Shown piece after piece: positions 34,978-42,930 of a DNA stretch of 64,000 nt; the stretch's first letter is position 1, and every line of letters begins with the position of its first letter. This DNA comes from Pseudomonas sp. S30 (GTDB taxonomy: Bacteria > Pseudomonadota > Gammaproteobacteria > Pseudomonadales > Pseudomonadaceae). Under the pieces are notes generated by a model. The model was not told where the DNA came from and ran no database searches. It was given only the letters and a program-made list of their open reading frames with translations. The stretch lies in assembly GCF_016518545.1 (NCBI RefSeq), contig NZ_JACVTO010000022.1, positions 1-64,000 on the forward strand, in the 5' to 3' direction. Both the position numbers and the translations under genes were made by a program.

Positions 34978-35581
34978 TGAGGTAGATGTCCAATAGATCT
35001 GTAGTGTGATCGTTGATCCGGTGGTAGGCGATCAGGCGAACATCGATGTCCGCCGTCTCCCAGGGGTAAACCTCGAGGGTATCGCCGTCGTTCAGAGCGA
35101 TGGCCTGATAGTCGGGAATCACGGTTTCCAGGCTGATATCCAGGCCAATCAGATGACGGCTGAGCGGCTTTGCGTCCTCGATCAACCGGGTCAACTCCAG
35201 ATAGGTCTGCTCGTCGATGCCGCTGTCGGTCACCCCCACCTTCAAGGCAAAAGTACCGGGCACACCCGCAGGCTCCATCTGCCACCACTCCTGCACCTCG
35301 ATGAGGTAGCCGAAGGGTTCGACCACCCGCCTGAGGGCGCCGAGGGTGCCTTTGTGGGCGTGGACGAAGAAGGTGGAGCGGATCACCGAGCGCTTGATGC
35401 TGTCGCTCCAGTTGTCGTCCCAGCGGTCCACCGACCAGGCCCAGGCCAGCTGATAGAGCAAATGCGCCGGGCAGGTGTCGGGGTTGTAGAGTTGCCGCAA
35501 CGAAACCTTCAGGTCTTCGTCGCCAGCGCGCTCAAGGGCGCGCTCCAGTGGCGTGCGGTTGAGCGGTAGAAGGCTTTGCAT
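34970..35581 (-). CDS. baseplate protein I
   Basis: 203-residue P2 gpI-like protein, which joins the tail fibers to the baseplate wedge. Signature LPLNRTPLERALERA and NPDTCPAHLLYQLAWAWSVDRWDDNW. It starts one base from the end of gpJ and overlaps the fiber start. Standard member of the W-J-I block. Confidence 0.93.
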   Translation of the reverse strand: MQSLLPLNRTPLERALERAGDEDLKVSLRQLYNPDTCPAHLLYQLAWAWSVDRWDDNWSDSIKRSVIRSTFFVHAHKGTLGALRRVVEPFGYLIEVQEWWQMEPAGVPGTFALKVGVTDSGIDEQTYLELTRLIEDAKPLSRHLIGLDISLETVIPDYQAIALNDGDTLEVYPWETADIDVRLIAYHRINDHTTDLLDIYLNG

Positions 35582-35582
35582 G

Positions 35583-36464
35583 TCAGCCTCCGCGCTTGAG
35601 GTCGAAGCCTGTGCACCAGGCCGCCTGGGCCTTGCTCGGGCGGATGTCGGTCCAGTCGATCAGCTCGACCCGACTGACGCCATCGATGTGCAGCTGGGCG
35701 TCGATGCCGGAGCGGGCCACCTCCACGCCCAGGCGCCGGCGAGGATTGATCCAGGCCTGCAAGCGGCGCTGGCACTCGGTGAGGATGGCCTCGTATTCGG
35801 GACCACTCTCGGCCATGTGCAGCACGGCATCGATCCGATAGGGCAGTACCTGGGCGCTGCGCACATTGACCCGGTCGGCGACCGGGCGGATGTCGTCATC
35901 GTTCAGGTAGGCGCGCACTTCATCCAGCAGCGCCTGGGAGGCCACGCCCTGATCGTCGAAGCTGAGCACCGTGACATCGACCACCGCTGGCGAAGGACTC
36001 TCGGCGGTCGCGTCAGCGACCCGTCCCGAGGCATTGCGGGCGTGGAGGATGTAGCTGTTGCGCGGACCGGCCGTGGTCAGGCCTTCGTAGACCAGTTGCA
36101 CCCGTTCGCGCAGGGCATCGTCGGACTCCAGAACCGCCTCGGTGGGCGGCACGGTGCTGGAGTCGGCGACTTGGATCACCAGGCGCTGCAAGGCGACGTT
36201 GGCGGCCAGGTGATCGAGATCGCTGCCTTGGGCGTACGCCAGCAGCAAGGCCTTGGCCGCGTCGTTGACCCGCGCTCGGTTGAGCAGCTTGCGATAGGCC
36301 CCGACCTCCAGCAATTTGCTCACTGGATCGCTCTCCAGGCGAGCGCTCCACTCCTCGCCCAGCTGGGCTGTGACGGTGTCGAGATCGGCCTGGTACAGCG
36401 TCTCGAAGTCCAGGTCCTCGAGCAGTTGCGGCGCGGGCAGTTTGGACAGGTCGACCTGGCTCAT
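35583..36464 (-). CDS. baseplate protein J
   Basis: 293-residue P2 gpJ-like wedge protein. N-terminal MSQVDLSKLPAPQLLEDLDFETL and the middle motif DDALRERVQLVYEGLTTAGPRNSYILHAR are typical of the gpJ/gp6 family. It overlaps the stop of gpW by four bases (ATGA). Confidence 0.94.
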   Translation of the reverse strand: MSQVDLSKLPAPQLLEDLDFETLYQADLDTVTAQLGEEWSARLESDPVSKLLEVGAYRKLLNRARVNDAAKALLLAYAQGSDLDHLAANVALQRLVIQVADSSTVPPTEAVLESDDALRERVQLVYEGLTTAGPRNSYILHARNASGRVADATAESPSPAVVDVTVLSFDDQGVASQALLDEVRAYLNDDDIRPVADRVNVRSAQVLPYRIDAVLHMAESGPEYEAILTECQRRLQAWINPRRRLGVEVARSGIDAQLHIDGVSRVELIDWTDIRPSKAQAAWCTGFDLKRGG

Positions 36465-36787
36465 ACGCTCACCTCCAGCAGTGCGTCATCGCCTAGATAG
36501 CGCCCCTTCAGGGCGAGGCTGACCTGCCCGTCCAGCACAGCGACGACCTGGATGCGCTGCAGTTCCAGGCGCGGTTCCCAGCGACCGAGGGCGCGGGCGA
36601 CCTCGGCCTGCACTGCGCTCTTCCAGCCCTCGGTGACCGGTAGATCGACGTAACGGCGCAGCTGGCTGCCGTATTCCGGGCGCATGCGCCGGCTGCCCAA
36701 CGGCGTGGTGAGGATGTCCTCGATGGACTGGCGCAAATGGGCGATGCCGGCCAGCGGCTGACCGGTGCGACGGTCCATGCCGATCAT
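36461..36787 (-). CDS. baseplate protein W (gp25-like)
   Basis: 108-residue lysozyme-like baseplate wedge protein of the gp25/GPW family, which initiates sheath assembly. HLRQSIEDILTTPLGSRRMRPEYGSQL contains the conserved LTTPLGSR and EYGS motifs. The ATG at 36787 gives the expected length; an in-frame ATG at 36778 is possible. A strong terminator lies in the 87-base gap before it. Confidence 0.93.
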   Translation of the reverse strand: MIGMDRRTGQPLAGIAHLRQSIEDILTTPLGSRRMRPEYGSQLRRYVDLPVTEGWKSAVQAEVARALGRWEPRLELQRIQVVAVLDGQVSLALKGRYLGDDALLEVSV

Positions 36788-36848
36788 GGTCCACCTCCCG
36801 GCACGGCCCGGCCGCGTTGATAAGCATCCATGGCGTTCTCCTGGCAAA

Positions 36849-36870
36849 AAAAAGCCCGCGATGGCGGGCT
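36849..36870 (-). terminator. intra-operon terminator between gpV and gpW
   Basis: On the minus strand AGCCCGC pairs with GCGGGCT (36854-36859 with 36864-36869) around CATC, followed by TTTTTTTT. A textbook rho-independent terminator placed between two baseplate genes of the same orientation. Confidence 0.88.
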
Positions 36871-36874
36871 CGAT

Positions 36875-37435
36875 TCAGTGTTTGTGGTTGGGCGTGTTGC
36901 CAGCGGTGTCGATGATCCGCCCGCCGCCGTTGATGTCTGCGCTGACCGTCAACGGGCCGTTGATCGACACGTTGCCGGTCAAGGAGATGCTCGACGCATT
37001 CAGGGTGATGGCCCCGTCGGTGATCGTCAGTGTGCTGGCGCCGACCTTGACCTGGGCGTTGCCGCTGGGCAGGTCGATGTCGTAGCGCTTGGCCTGCCAG
37101 TCGTAGACCAGCGAACCGCCGTCGGCGAAGCGCCAGACCTCGGCATGGTCACGGTTGTCCGGCGCGCGGCCGGCATTGCCGTACAAGCCGGCGAAGAAAG
37201 TGCCCTGGGCGGGTTCGCCACTGGGGCTGAGCAACACGCCCTGCTCGCCCAGGCTGGGTGAGCGCCAGTGCCGGGCCTGGCCCGCCGCCTGGGCGTGCCA
37301 GCGTACCCAGGCGCTGGTCCAGCCGCCGCCGTCGGAAACCCTGACGCGAGCAGCGGCCAGGTCCACCGCCACCACGCGGCACGGAATCACCAGGCTGGCC
37401 AGCATGCGGTCATGCAGGGCGCTGACATAGCTCAT
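36875..37435 (-). CDS. baseplate spike protein V
   Basis: 186-residue P2 gpV-like spike that pierces the outer membrane. It has an N-terminal OB-like domain and a C-terminal repetitive beta-helix (ASTLTITDGAITLNASSISLTGNVSINGP). It ends NTPNHKH, in which the H-x-H pair is expected to hold an iron ion at the tip, as in P2 and phi92 spikes. It overlaps the previous gene by four bases. Confidence 0.93.
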   Translation of the reverse strand: MSYVSALHDRMLASLVIPCRVVAVDLAAARVRVSDGGGWTSAWVRWHAQAAGQARHWRSPSLGEQGVLLSPSGEPAQGTFFAGLYGNAGRAPDNRDHAEVWRFADGGSLVYDWQAKRYDIDLPSGNAQVKVGASTLTITDGAITLNASSISLTGNVSINGPLTVSADINGGGRIIDTAGNTPNHKH

Positions 37436-37929
37436 GCCAGGTCCTCCGGCGAGAGATAGCGCGGCTCGTTACCAGCACCGGTCTCGGGACTGAACCCCAG
37501 CTTGAGGCTGCCGGGCGGCTCGTCAGGCCAGTGCCATTGCAGTTCACCCATCAGCACCGGCTGATCCCAGCGCACTCGCCAGCCGGAGCCCGTGAAGAAG
37601 GCACGCACGTCGCGGCTCGGTTCCACGAAGTCCAGGCCCCAGAGCTGCTGCCGTAGCAGGTCCATCATCTGCGCAGCCAGCAGGCTGCCCTGCAATCGGG
37701 CCTGGGGTCGGGAGGCGTCGGGGGTGATGTAGGCTTCGAAGGTGGTGATCAGCACTGATCGGCCGTCCCGAGGTGCCGGGTCGGCCATCATGCGCACGAT
37801 GCCGTGGCGCAGAGCCGGAAATGTCGGCGGTGTACTGCCTTCGGTGTAGGCATCGACGGACGCCAACTCCGGAATGGCCGCCCTGATCGTGTCGGTCAGC
37901 GCGCTGTGCAGCGTTGCCAGTTCGCCCAT
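37432..37929 (-). CDS. conserved tailocin protein, PA0615-like
   Basis: 165-residue protein between the holin and gpV, in the position of P. aeruginosa PA0615. The start MGELATLHSALTDTIRAAIPELASVDAY and the central SVLITTFEAYITPDASRPQARLQGSLLAAQMMDLL suggest a compact alpha/beta fold like that of tail-terminator proteins, but I cannot name the family with confidence. GGAG-type sites are weak; the ATG at 37929 follows the holin stop by 11 bases. Confidence 0.75.
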   Translation of the reverse strand: MGELATLHSALTDTIRAAIPELASVDAYTEGSTPPTFPALRHGIVRMMADPAPRDGRSVLITTFEAYITPDASRPQARLQGSLLAAQMMDLLRQQLWGLDFVEPSRDVRAFFTGSGWRVRWDQPVLMGELQWHWPDEPPGSLKLGFSPETGAGNEPRYLSPEDLA

Positions 37930-37940
37930 GTTCGCAACTC

Positions 37941-38264
37941 CTATCGTTCGTCCCTCAACCCGAGGCGCCGGGCCGCCCAACGCTCATAAAGGCCGATGGC
38001 GACATCGGCGCCGGCCATGGCGGTGAGGCAGCCGAAGGCGCTCGCGCTCCAGATCGTCATGCCGCTGGCGTACAGCAGCATCACCGTCGACACCCCACAG
38101 ACCATGCAAGCCCCGGAGCGCAAGGCCAGTCGCCGAATCAGCGACCAACCGCGCGCGCCGGCCTTGTCGGCCCGCCACATCTCGCCGGACAGACCGCCCA
38201 GCAACGCCAGGACGATCACCAGCCACAGCGGCATTTCCAGTAACGTCTGTTGCTCGCTCGTCAC
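37941..38264 (-). CDS. holin
   Basis: 107-residue membrane protein with two or three hydrophobic segments (LWLVIVLALLGGLSGEMW; SGACMVCGVSTVMLLYASGM; ASAFGCLTAMAGADVAIGLYE) and a charged C-terminus ERWAARRLGLRDER. It strongly resembles the R-pyocin holin PA0614. It lets the endolysin reach the wall and times lysis. Translation starts at GTG (38264) with AGGAG upstream; the frame is open to 38483 without a better site. It is the first gene of the structural operon, far from the endolysin. Confidence 0.9.
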   Translation of the reverse strand: MTSEQQTLLEMPLWLVIVLALLGGLSGEMWRADKAGARGWSLIRRLALRSGACMVCGVSTVMLLYASGMTIWSASAFGCLTAMAGADVAIGLYERWAARRLGLRDER

Positions 38265-38573
38265 TGTCCTGTCTCCTGTCCAATGCCCACCGGCGACTGC
38301 CGGCGGATCCCTTGCCGTATCACGCGGCATTCCGAAAGGCCCGCCGAGGCAGGCCCTTGAGTAATGCGTTGTCCAACCGCCGGCCACGACTGGTGACGCC
38401 GGACGGTTGCGCTTCAAATTGGTGACTCCGACCGCGGCCGCCTGCCCGCCGGATAACTGATCGTGGTGCTTTACGCTGCACACCCGGGCCAGTTGCCAAC
38501 CCTCTGAACAGTCAAGGCCTGTTCATCGCTGCCTGTGTTTCAACCGGTTACTGACCGGCTTGAGACACAGGTT
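38265..38573 (-). promoter_or_regulatory. tailocin operon leader with GC hairpins and a 40-base dyad
   Basis: No gene is evident here. AACCGCCGGC (38375-38384) nearly pairs with GCCGGACGGTT (38398-38408), one base bulged. CCTGTGTTTCAACCGGT (38532-38548) pairs with ACCGGCTTGAGACACAGG (38554-38571) with one mismatch and one bulge. The leader of the holin-first transcript would carry these structures. Function is not known. Confidence 0.55.
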
Positions 38574-38602
38574 ATGCATTGATGCATATGCAGTCAATGC
38601 AT
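38574..38602. promoter_or_regulatory. nested palindromic operator upstream of the tailocin operon
   Basis: ATGCATTGA (38574-38582) is matched by TCAATGCAT (38594-38602), and the centre TGCATATGCA (38583-38592) is itself a perfect palindrome. A -35-like TTGACT on the minus strand lies inside it (38597-38592), followed after 17 bases by a poor -10 (TAACCT). More TGCAT/GTGCAT elements follow up to 38662. Probably the binding array of the S24 repressor (inference). Confidence 0.65.
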
Positions 38603-38756
38603 TTTTGAAAATATTTTTGCACTGGCAAATGCTTCAGTGCATGAAGGCCGCTAGATGTGCATGCCGTAGGCAGTTTCTAGAAGCTGCGAAGGAGAACTCT
38701 CGCCCGGTCTGACCCAGCAGCCATGAGGCGAAGGCAGGCGCCTTTCTGCGGGCATT

Positions 38757-38781
38757 AAAAAACCCGCCGAAGCGGGTTTTT
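38757..38781. terminator. terminator after the tailocin repressor gene
   Basis: AACCCGC (38761-38767) pairs with GCGGGTT (38772-38778) around CGAA, with A6 on one side and T5 on the other. It stops the repressor transcript and can work on both strands. Confidence 0.88.
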
Positions 38782-38794
38782 GTCGAGCCAGCCG

Positions 38795-39529
38795 TCAGCG
38801 GGCGTACATGCCCCACCAGAAGACGTGCCCCAGCAAGCTGATCTGCTCGTCCTGCATCTGCTGGAAGCTGTAATCTTCATCGGGATGCTCATCCCGGTTG
38901 AAGCTGCGCAAGCGAATGCCGGTGGGCAGACGATACACCTGTTTGACGCGCAGCTGACCGTTGTGATTGATGGCATAAAGGTCGCCATCGATGATGTCGC
39001 CAATGGCGAATCTGCCCGTGTTCACCCCTACTGTGGCGCCATCGCGCAGGACTGGCAACATGCTGTTGCCACGTACCGTCACGCACTTGGCGTGTTCGAA
39101 CTGCACACCGTTGTGGCGCAGGCTGCGCTTGCCGAAGCGCAGGTGAGCGCGTTCACTTTCCTCGATCACGAATCTTCCTGATCCTGCTGCCAATTCAACC
39201 TCTCGAAGGAAGGGCACGGAGACTTCGTCGTCCTCGACGGGTGTCTCGTCGTCCCACAGACTGATATCGCTCAGTTGAGCGCCCCCCTGCGCAGGCTCGG
39301 CGACCTGGGAGATGCCAAGCTCCGCACGGCCACGCAATTGGTCGGTGCTCACGCCGAAATATTCGGCGATGCGCGACACGTGTTTGTCCGACGGATCGAC
39401 GATCTTCTCGCTGAGGATCCGCGACAGGGTGGATTGAGGGACGCCCGTGCGCCGGTGCAGCTCCGTCGGTGACAGGCCGTGGCGGTCGAGCAGTGCTCTG
39501 AGTACGGAGGCTACGTTGCGTTTTTGCAT
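38795..39529 (-). CDS. S24-type self-cleaving repressor, PrtR/CI-like
   Basis: 244-residue regulator. An N-terminal helix-turn-helix of the XRE type (SPTELHRRTGVPQSTLSRILSE, residues 20-41) is followed by a LexA/CI-like protease domain: cleavage site Ala115-Gly116, catalytic Ser156 (RGNSMLP) and Lys196 (LRVKQ). RecA filaments should trigger self-cleavage after DNA damage and so turn on the tailocin. No PrtN-type activator gene is seen, unlike P. aeruginosa. ATG 39529 is my choice; ATG 39538 is three codons upstream, and TGCAT motifs overlap this start region. Confidence 0.88.
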   Translation of the reverse strand: MQKRNVASVLRALLDRHGLSPTELHRRTGVPQSTLSRILSEKIVDPSDKHVSRIAEYFGVSTDQLRGRAELGISQVAEPAQGGAQLSDISLWDDETPVEDDEVSVPFLREVELAAGSGRFVIEESERAHLRFGKRSLRHNGVQFEHAKCVTVRGNSMLPVLRDGATVGVNTGRFAIGDIIDGDLYAINHNGQLRVKQVYRLPTGIRLRSFNRDEHPDEDYSFQQMQDEQISLLGHVFWWGMYAR

Positions 39530-39571
39530 AACATGCATAATGCGATGCTTTTTCCAGAAATGCAAATGCAT
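39525..39571. promoter_or_regulatory. TGCAT motif cluster at the repressor start
   Basis: TGCAT elements at 39525-39529, 39534-39538 and 39567-39571, and ATGCA at 39560-39564, resemble those of the palindrome at 38574. This would allow the repressor to control its own gene, possibly at the level of the start codon. The 131-base gap to mutS holds both divergent promoters. Confidence 0.5.
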
Positions 39572-39659
39572 CATGGCACCGTGTTCTGCAGGTGAACGCA
39601 AAAGCCTGTACCATTGCCGGTTTCGAAATAGCCACCAGACCACTGCTTCAAGGCCCTGA

Positions 39660-42230
39660 ATGTCTGATCTTTCCGCACACACCCCGATGATGCAACAGTA
39701 CTGGAAGCTGAAGAATCAGCATCCGGACCAGCTGATGTTCTACCGCATGGGCGACTTCTACGAGATCTTCTACGAAGATGCGAAGAAGGCCGCGAAACTG
39801 CTGGATATCACCCTGACTGCGCGGGGTCAGTCGGCAGGTCAGTCGATCCCCATGTGCGGGATCCCGTTCCACTCCCTGGAAGGTTACCTGGCCAAGCTGG
39901 TCAAGCTGGGCGAGTCGGTGGTGATCTGCGAGCAGATCGGCGATCCGGCCACCAGCAAGGGCCCCGTCGAACGTCAGGTGGTGCGCATCATCACGCCGGG
40001 TACGGTGAGTGACGAGGCGCTGCTGGACGAACGTCGAGACAACCTGATCGCTGCCGTGCTCGGCGATGAGCGTCTGTTCGGCCTGGCTGTGCTGGATATC
40101 ACCAGTGGCAACTTCAGCGTGCAGGAGATCAAGGGCTGGGAGAACCTGCTGGCCGAACTGGAGCGGCTCAATCCGGTCGAGCTGCTGATCCCGGACGACT
40201 GGCCACAAGGTCTGCCGGCCGAGAAGCGCCCCGGCGCACGTCGGCGGGCGCCGTGGGATTTCGATCGCGATTCGGCACGCAAGAGCCTGTGCCAGCAGTT
40301 CGCGACCCAAGATCTGAAGGGCTTCGGCTGCGACAAGCTGACCCTCGCCATCGGTGCCGCCGGCTGTCTGCTGGCCTATGCGAAGGAAACCCAGCGTACC
40401 AGTCTGCCGCACCTGCGCAGCCTGCGCCACGAGCGCATGGACGACACCGTGATTCTCGACGGCGCCAGCCGCCGCAACCTGGAACTGGACATCAATCTGG
40501 GCGGGGGCCGCGACAATACGCTGCAATCGGTGATCGACCGCTGCCAGACGGCCATGGCCAGTCGCCTGCTCAGCCGCTGGCTCAACCGGCCGCTGCGCGA
40601 CCTCAAGATCCTGCAAGCCCGCCAGGACTCGATTCGCTGCTTCCTGGAAGGCTACCGCTTCGAAAAGCTGCAGCCTCAGCTCAAGGACATCGGCGACATC
40701 GAGCGAATTCTTGCGCGCATCGGCCTGCGCAACGCGCGGCCGCGCGATCTGGCCAGGCTGCGCGACGCCTTGGGTGCCCTGCCGGAATTGCAGAACGCCA
40801 TGGCCGAGCTGGAGGCGCCTCATCTGGCGCGCCTGGCGACCATCGCCGGCACCTACCCCGAGCTGGCCAGTCTGCTGGAACGAGCGATCATCGACAATCC
40901 GCCTGCGGTGATCCGCGATGGCGGCGTGCTCAAGGCCGGTTACGACAGCGAACTCGATGAGCTGCTGTCGATCAGCGAAAACGCCGGGCAATTCCTCATC
41001 GACCTCGAAACCCGCGAGCGCGCCCGCACTGGCCTGGCCAACCTCAAGGTCGGCTACAACCGTGTGCACGGCTACTTCATCGAGCTGCCGACCAAGCAGG
41101 CCGAGCAGGCGCCGGCCGACTATATCCGGCGCCAGACGCTCAAGGGTGCGGAGCGCTTCATCACCCCCGAGCTGAAGACCTTCGAAGACAAGGCGCTGTC
41201 AGCCAAAAGCCGCGCATTGGCGCGTGAAAAGATGCTGTACGACGGGCTGCTCGAAACCCTGATCAGCCATCTGGCGCCTCTGCAGGACAGCGCGGCGGCC
41301 CTCGCCGAACTGGATGTACTGAGCAACCTGGCCGAGCGCGCGCTCACCCTGGACCTGAACTGCCCCACCTTCGTCGACGAGCCATGCCTGCGCATCGAGC
41401 AGGGTCGGCATCCGGTAGTCGAGCAAGTACTGACTACGCCCTTCGTGGCCAACGACCTGGGCCTGGACGACAGCACCCGCATGCTGATCATCACCGGCCC
41501 CAACATGGGCGGTAAATCCACCTACATGCGCCAGACGGCGCTGATCGTGCTGATGGCGCACATCGGTAGCTTCGTGCCTGCGGCGCGGTGCGAGCTGTCG
41601 CTGGTCGACCGCATCTTCACGCGTATCGGTTCCAGCGACGACCTGGCCGGCGGCCGCTCGACCTTCATGGTCGAAATGAGCGAAACGGCCAACATTCTGC
41701 ACAATGCCACCGAGCGCAGCCTGGTGCTGATGGATGAAGTCGGACGCGGTACCAGTACTTTCGACGGCCTGTCGCTGGCATGGGCAGCGGCCGAGCGCCT
41801 GGCGCAACTGCGCGCCTACACCCTGTTCGCCACGCACTACTTCGAGTTGACGGTGTTGCCGGAGAGCGAGCCCCTGGTGGCTAACGTGCACCTCAACGCC
41901 ACCGAACATAATGAACGCATCGTGTTTCTGCACCATGTCCTGCCCGGCCCCGCCAGCCAGAGCTACGGCCTGGCCGTGGCGCAACTGGCCGGCGTACCGG
42001 CGCCCGTGATCCAGCGCGCCCGCGAGCACCTCGGTCGACTGGAAACGGCCAGCCTGCCTCACGAACCGCTCAGCAACAGAAACCCCGCGGCGCCGTCTGT
42101 CCCGCATCAGAGCGATCTGTTCGCCAGCCTGCCACATCCGGCCATCGAGAAGCTGGGTAAGCTGGACATTGATGGCCTTACGCCTCGTCAAGCTATCGAA
42201 ATGCTATATCAACTGAGAAACCTGTTATAA
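39660..42230 (+). CDS. mutS: DNA mismatch repair protein MutS
   Basis: 856-residue mismatch sensor. The mismatch-binding Phe-x-Glu motif is in MGDFYEIFYED (residues 30-40). Connector, lever and clamp domains follow, then the ATPase with Walker A GPNMGGKSTYMRQ near residue 615 and Walker B LVLMDEVGRGTSTFDG. The end has the C-terminal tetramerisation helices and a likely clamp-binding QSDLFASL. It marks the right border of the tailocin and is transcribed away from it. Confidence 0.97.
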   Translation: MSDLSAHTPMMQQYWKLKNQHPDQLMFYRMGDFYEIFYEDAKKAAKLLDITLTARGQSAGQSIPMCGIPFHSLEGYLAKLVKLGESVVICEQIGDPATSKGPVERQVVRIITPGTVSDEALLDERRDNLIAAVLGDERLFGLAVLDITSGNFSVQEIKGWENLLAELERLNPVELLIPDDWPQGLPAEKRPGARRRAPWDFDRDSARKSLCQQFATQDLKGFGCDKLTLAIGAAGCLLAYAKETQRTSLPHLRSLRHERMDDTVILDGASRRNLELDINLGGGRDNTLQSVIDRCQTAMASRLLSRWLNRPLRDLKILQARQDSIRCFLEGYRFEKLQPQLKDIGDIERILARIGLRNARPRDLARLRDALGALPELQNAMAELEAPHLARLATIAGTYPELASLLERAIIDNPPAVIRDGGVLKAGYDSELDELLSISENAGQFLIDLETRERARTGLANLKVGYNRVHGYFIELPTKQAEQAPADYIRRQTLKGAERFITPELKTFEDKALSAKSRALAREKMLYDGLLETLISHLAPLQDSAAALAELDVLSNLAERALTLDLNCPTFVDEPCLRIEQGRHPVVEQVLTTPFVANDLGLDDSTRMLIITGPNMGGKSTYMRQTALIVLMAHIGSFVPAARCELSLVDRIFTRIGSSDDLAGGRSTFMVEMSETANILHNATERSLVLMDEVGRGTSTFDGLSLAWAAAERLAQLRAYTLFATHYFELTVLPESEPLVANVHLNATEHNERIVFLHHVLPGPASQSYGLAVAQLAGVPAPVIQRAREHLGRLETASLPHEPLSNRNPAAPSVPHQSDLFASLPHPAIEKLGKLDIDGLTPRQAIEMLYQLRNLL

Positions 42231-42367
42231 CGGCGATCCGCGCAAGCTGATAGAATCCGCCGCGGTTCGTCGGCGCTGCAGGTTATTAGCCTGGTCTGCA
42301 GCCGCTCTGAATCGCGCCACCCTCAAAGGAAGGGTGCGCCGCCGTCGCCTGAGGAGAGAATTTAGAA

Positions 42368-42691
42368 ATGACCTTCGTCGTCACCGACAACTGCATCAAA
42401 TGCAAGTACACCGACTGCGTGGAAGTCTGTCCGGTGGACTGCTTCTACGAAGGCCCGAATTTCCTGGTGATTCACCCGGACGAGTGCATCGACTGCGCCC
42501 TGTGCGAGCCTGAGTGCCCGGCCCAAGCCATTTTCTCCGAGGACGAAGTGCCGGCAGGCATGGAAAACTTCCTCGAGCTCAACGCCGAGCTGGCAGAGAT
42601 CTGGCCCAATATCACCGAGAAGAAGGATGCGTTGCCTGACGCCGAAGCGTTCGACGGCAAGACTGGCAAGATCGCCGATCTGGAACGTTGA
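42368..42691 (+). CDS. fdxA: 7Fe-8S ferredoxin FdxA
   Basis: 107-residue ferredoxin with one 3Fe-4S and one 4Fe-4S cluster. Cluster motifs are CIKCKYTDCVEVCPVDC (start) and CIDCALCEPECP, with the Asp/Cys pattern of Azotobacter FdI-like proteins. It carries electrons at low potential. GAGGAG lies ahead of the ATG at 42368. In Pseudomonas it is normally located between mutS and the rsmZ small RNA, as here. Confidence 0.95.
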   Translation: MTFVVTDNCIKCKYTDCVEVCPVDCFYEGPNFLVIHPDECIDCALCEPECPAQAIFSEDEVPAGMENFLELNAELAEIWPNITEKKDALPDAEAFDGKTGKIADLER

Positions 42692-42715
42692 TACGTTCAG
42701 CGTGACGAAACGACA

Positions 42716-42738
42716 AAAGGCCCTGATGGGCCTTTTTT
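42716..42738 (+). terminator. terminator of fdxA
   Basis: AGGCCC (42718-42723) pairs with GGGCCT (42728-42733) around TGAT, followed by T6. Confidence 0.88.
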
Positions 42739-42792
42739 GTTTTCAGGGACGCCAAGAGCGGTAATGACCGCCAGCCGGCTGAATTGCAGACA

Positions 42793-42817
42793 AAAAAAGG
42801 GGCGGTTTGACCCGCCC
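42793..42817 (-). terminator. terminator of rsmZ
   Basis: On the minus strand GGGCGG (42817-42812) pairs with CCGCCC (42805-42800), then CC and TTTTTTT. Confidence 0.88.
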
Positions 42818-42924
42818 ACATTTTTTCCGTAGTCCCTGCTATTCCCTGTCATCATCCTGATGAATCGCGTCATGCGATGTCCTTGGCCGTCATCCTTGAA
42901 AGCCTGCACCAGTCCGTCGGCGCA
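42793..42924 (-). ncRNA. rsmZ: regulatory small RNA RsmZ
   Basis: RNA that captures the translational repressor RsmA/CsrA and so activates secondary metabolism and other GacA-dependent traits. The minus strand carries seven GGA motifs (at about 42914, 42894, 42881, 42856, 42844, 42834 and 42827), several as A(A/G)GGA or CAGGGA in predicted loops. It ends with the hairpin GGGCGG/CCGCCC and a T-tract (42817-42793). Position between fdxA and rpoS is that of rsmZ in other Pseudomonas. The 5' end is inferred from the promoter and is accurate to a few bases. Confidence 0.9.
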
Positions 42925-42930
42925 CTTCAG

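Larger units (their letters stand above)
23089..39529 (-). mobile_element. R-type tailocin (phage-tail-like bacteriocin) between pncC/cinA and mutS
   Basis: About 16 kb of tightly packed minus-strand genes encode a P2/R-pyocin-like contractile tail, a lysis cassette and a self-cleaving repressor. I find no capsid, portal, terminase, integrase, replication or attachment-site genes, so this is a tailocin and not a prophage. The gene order (holin, V, W, J, I, fiber, chaperone, sheath, tube, E, tape measure, U, X, D, endolysin) matches P. aeruginosa R-pyocins. The mutS-cinA locus is a known tailocin site in other Pseudomonas. Product: a headless tail that punctures the envelope of related strains. 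Confidence 0.93.

Noticed and set aside
38634..38816. 60-codon minus-strand frame in the tailocin control region
   Set aside because: It crosses the repressor terminator and operator array; composition is not protein-like.
23089..39529. Complete prophage
   Set aside because: No head, packaging, integration or replication genes and no attachment repeats were found, so tailocin is the better name.
42697..42909. 70-codon frame opposite to fdxA and over rsmZ
   Set aside because: It lies over the small RNA and its terminator, has no ribosome-binding site and no similarity that I can see.
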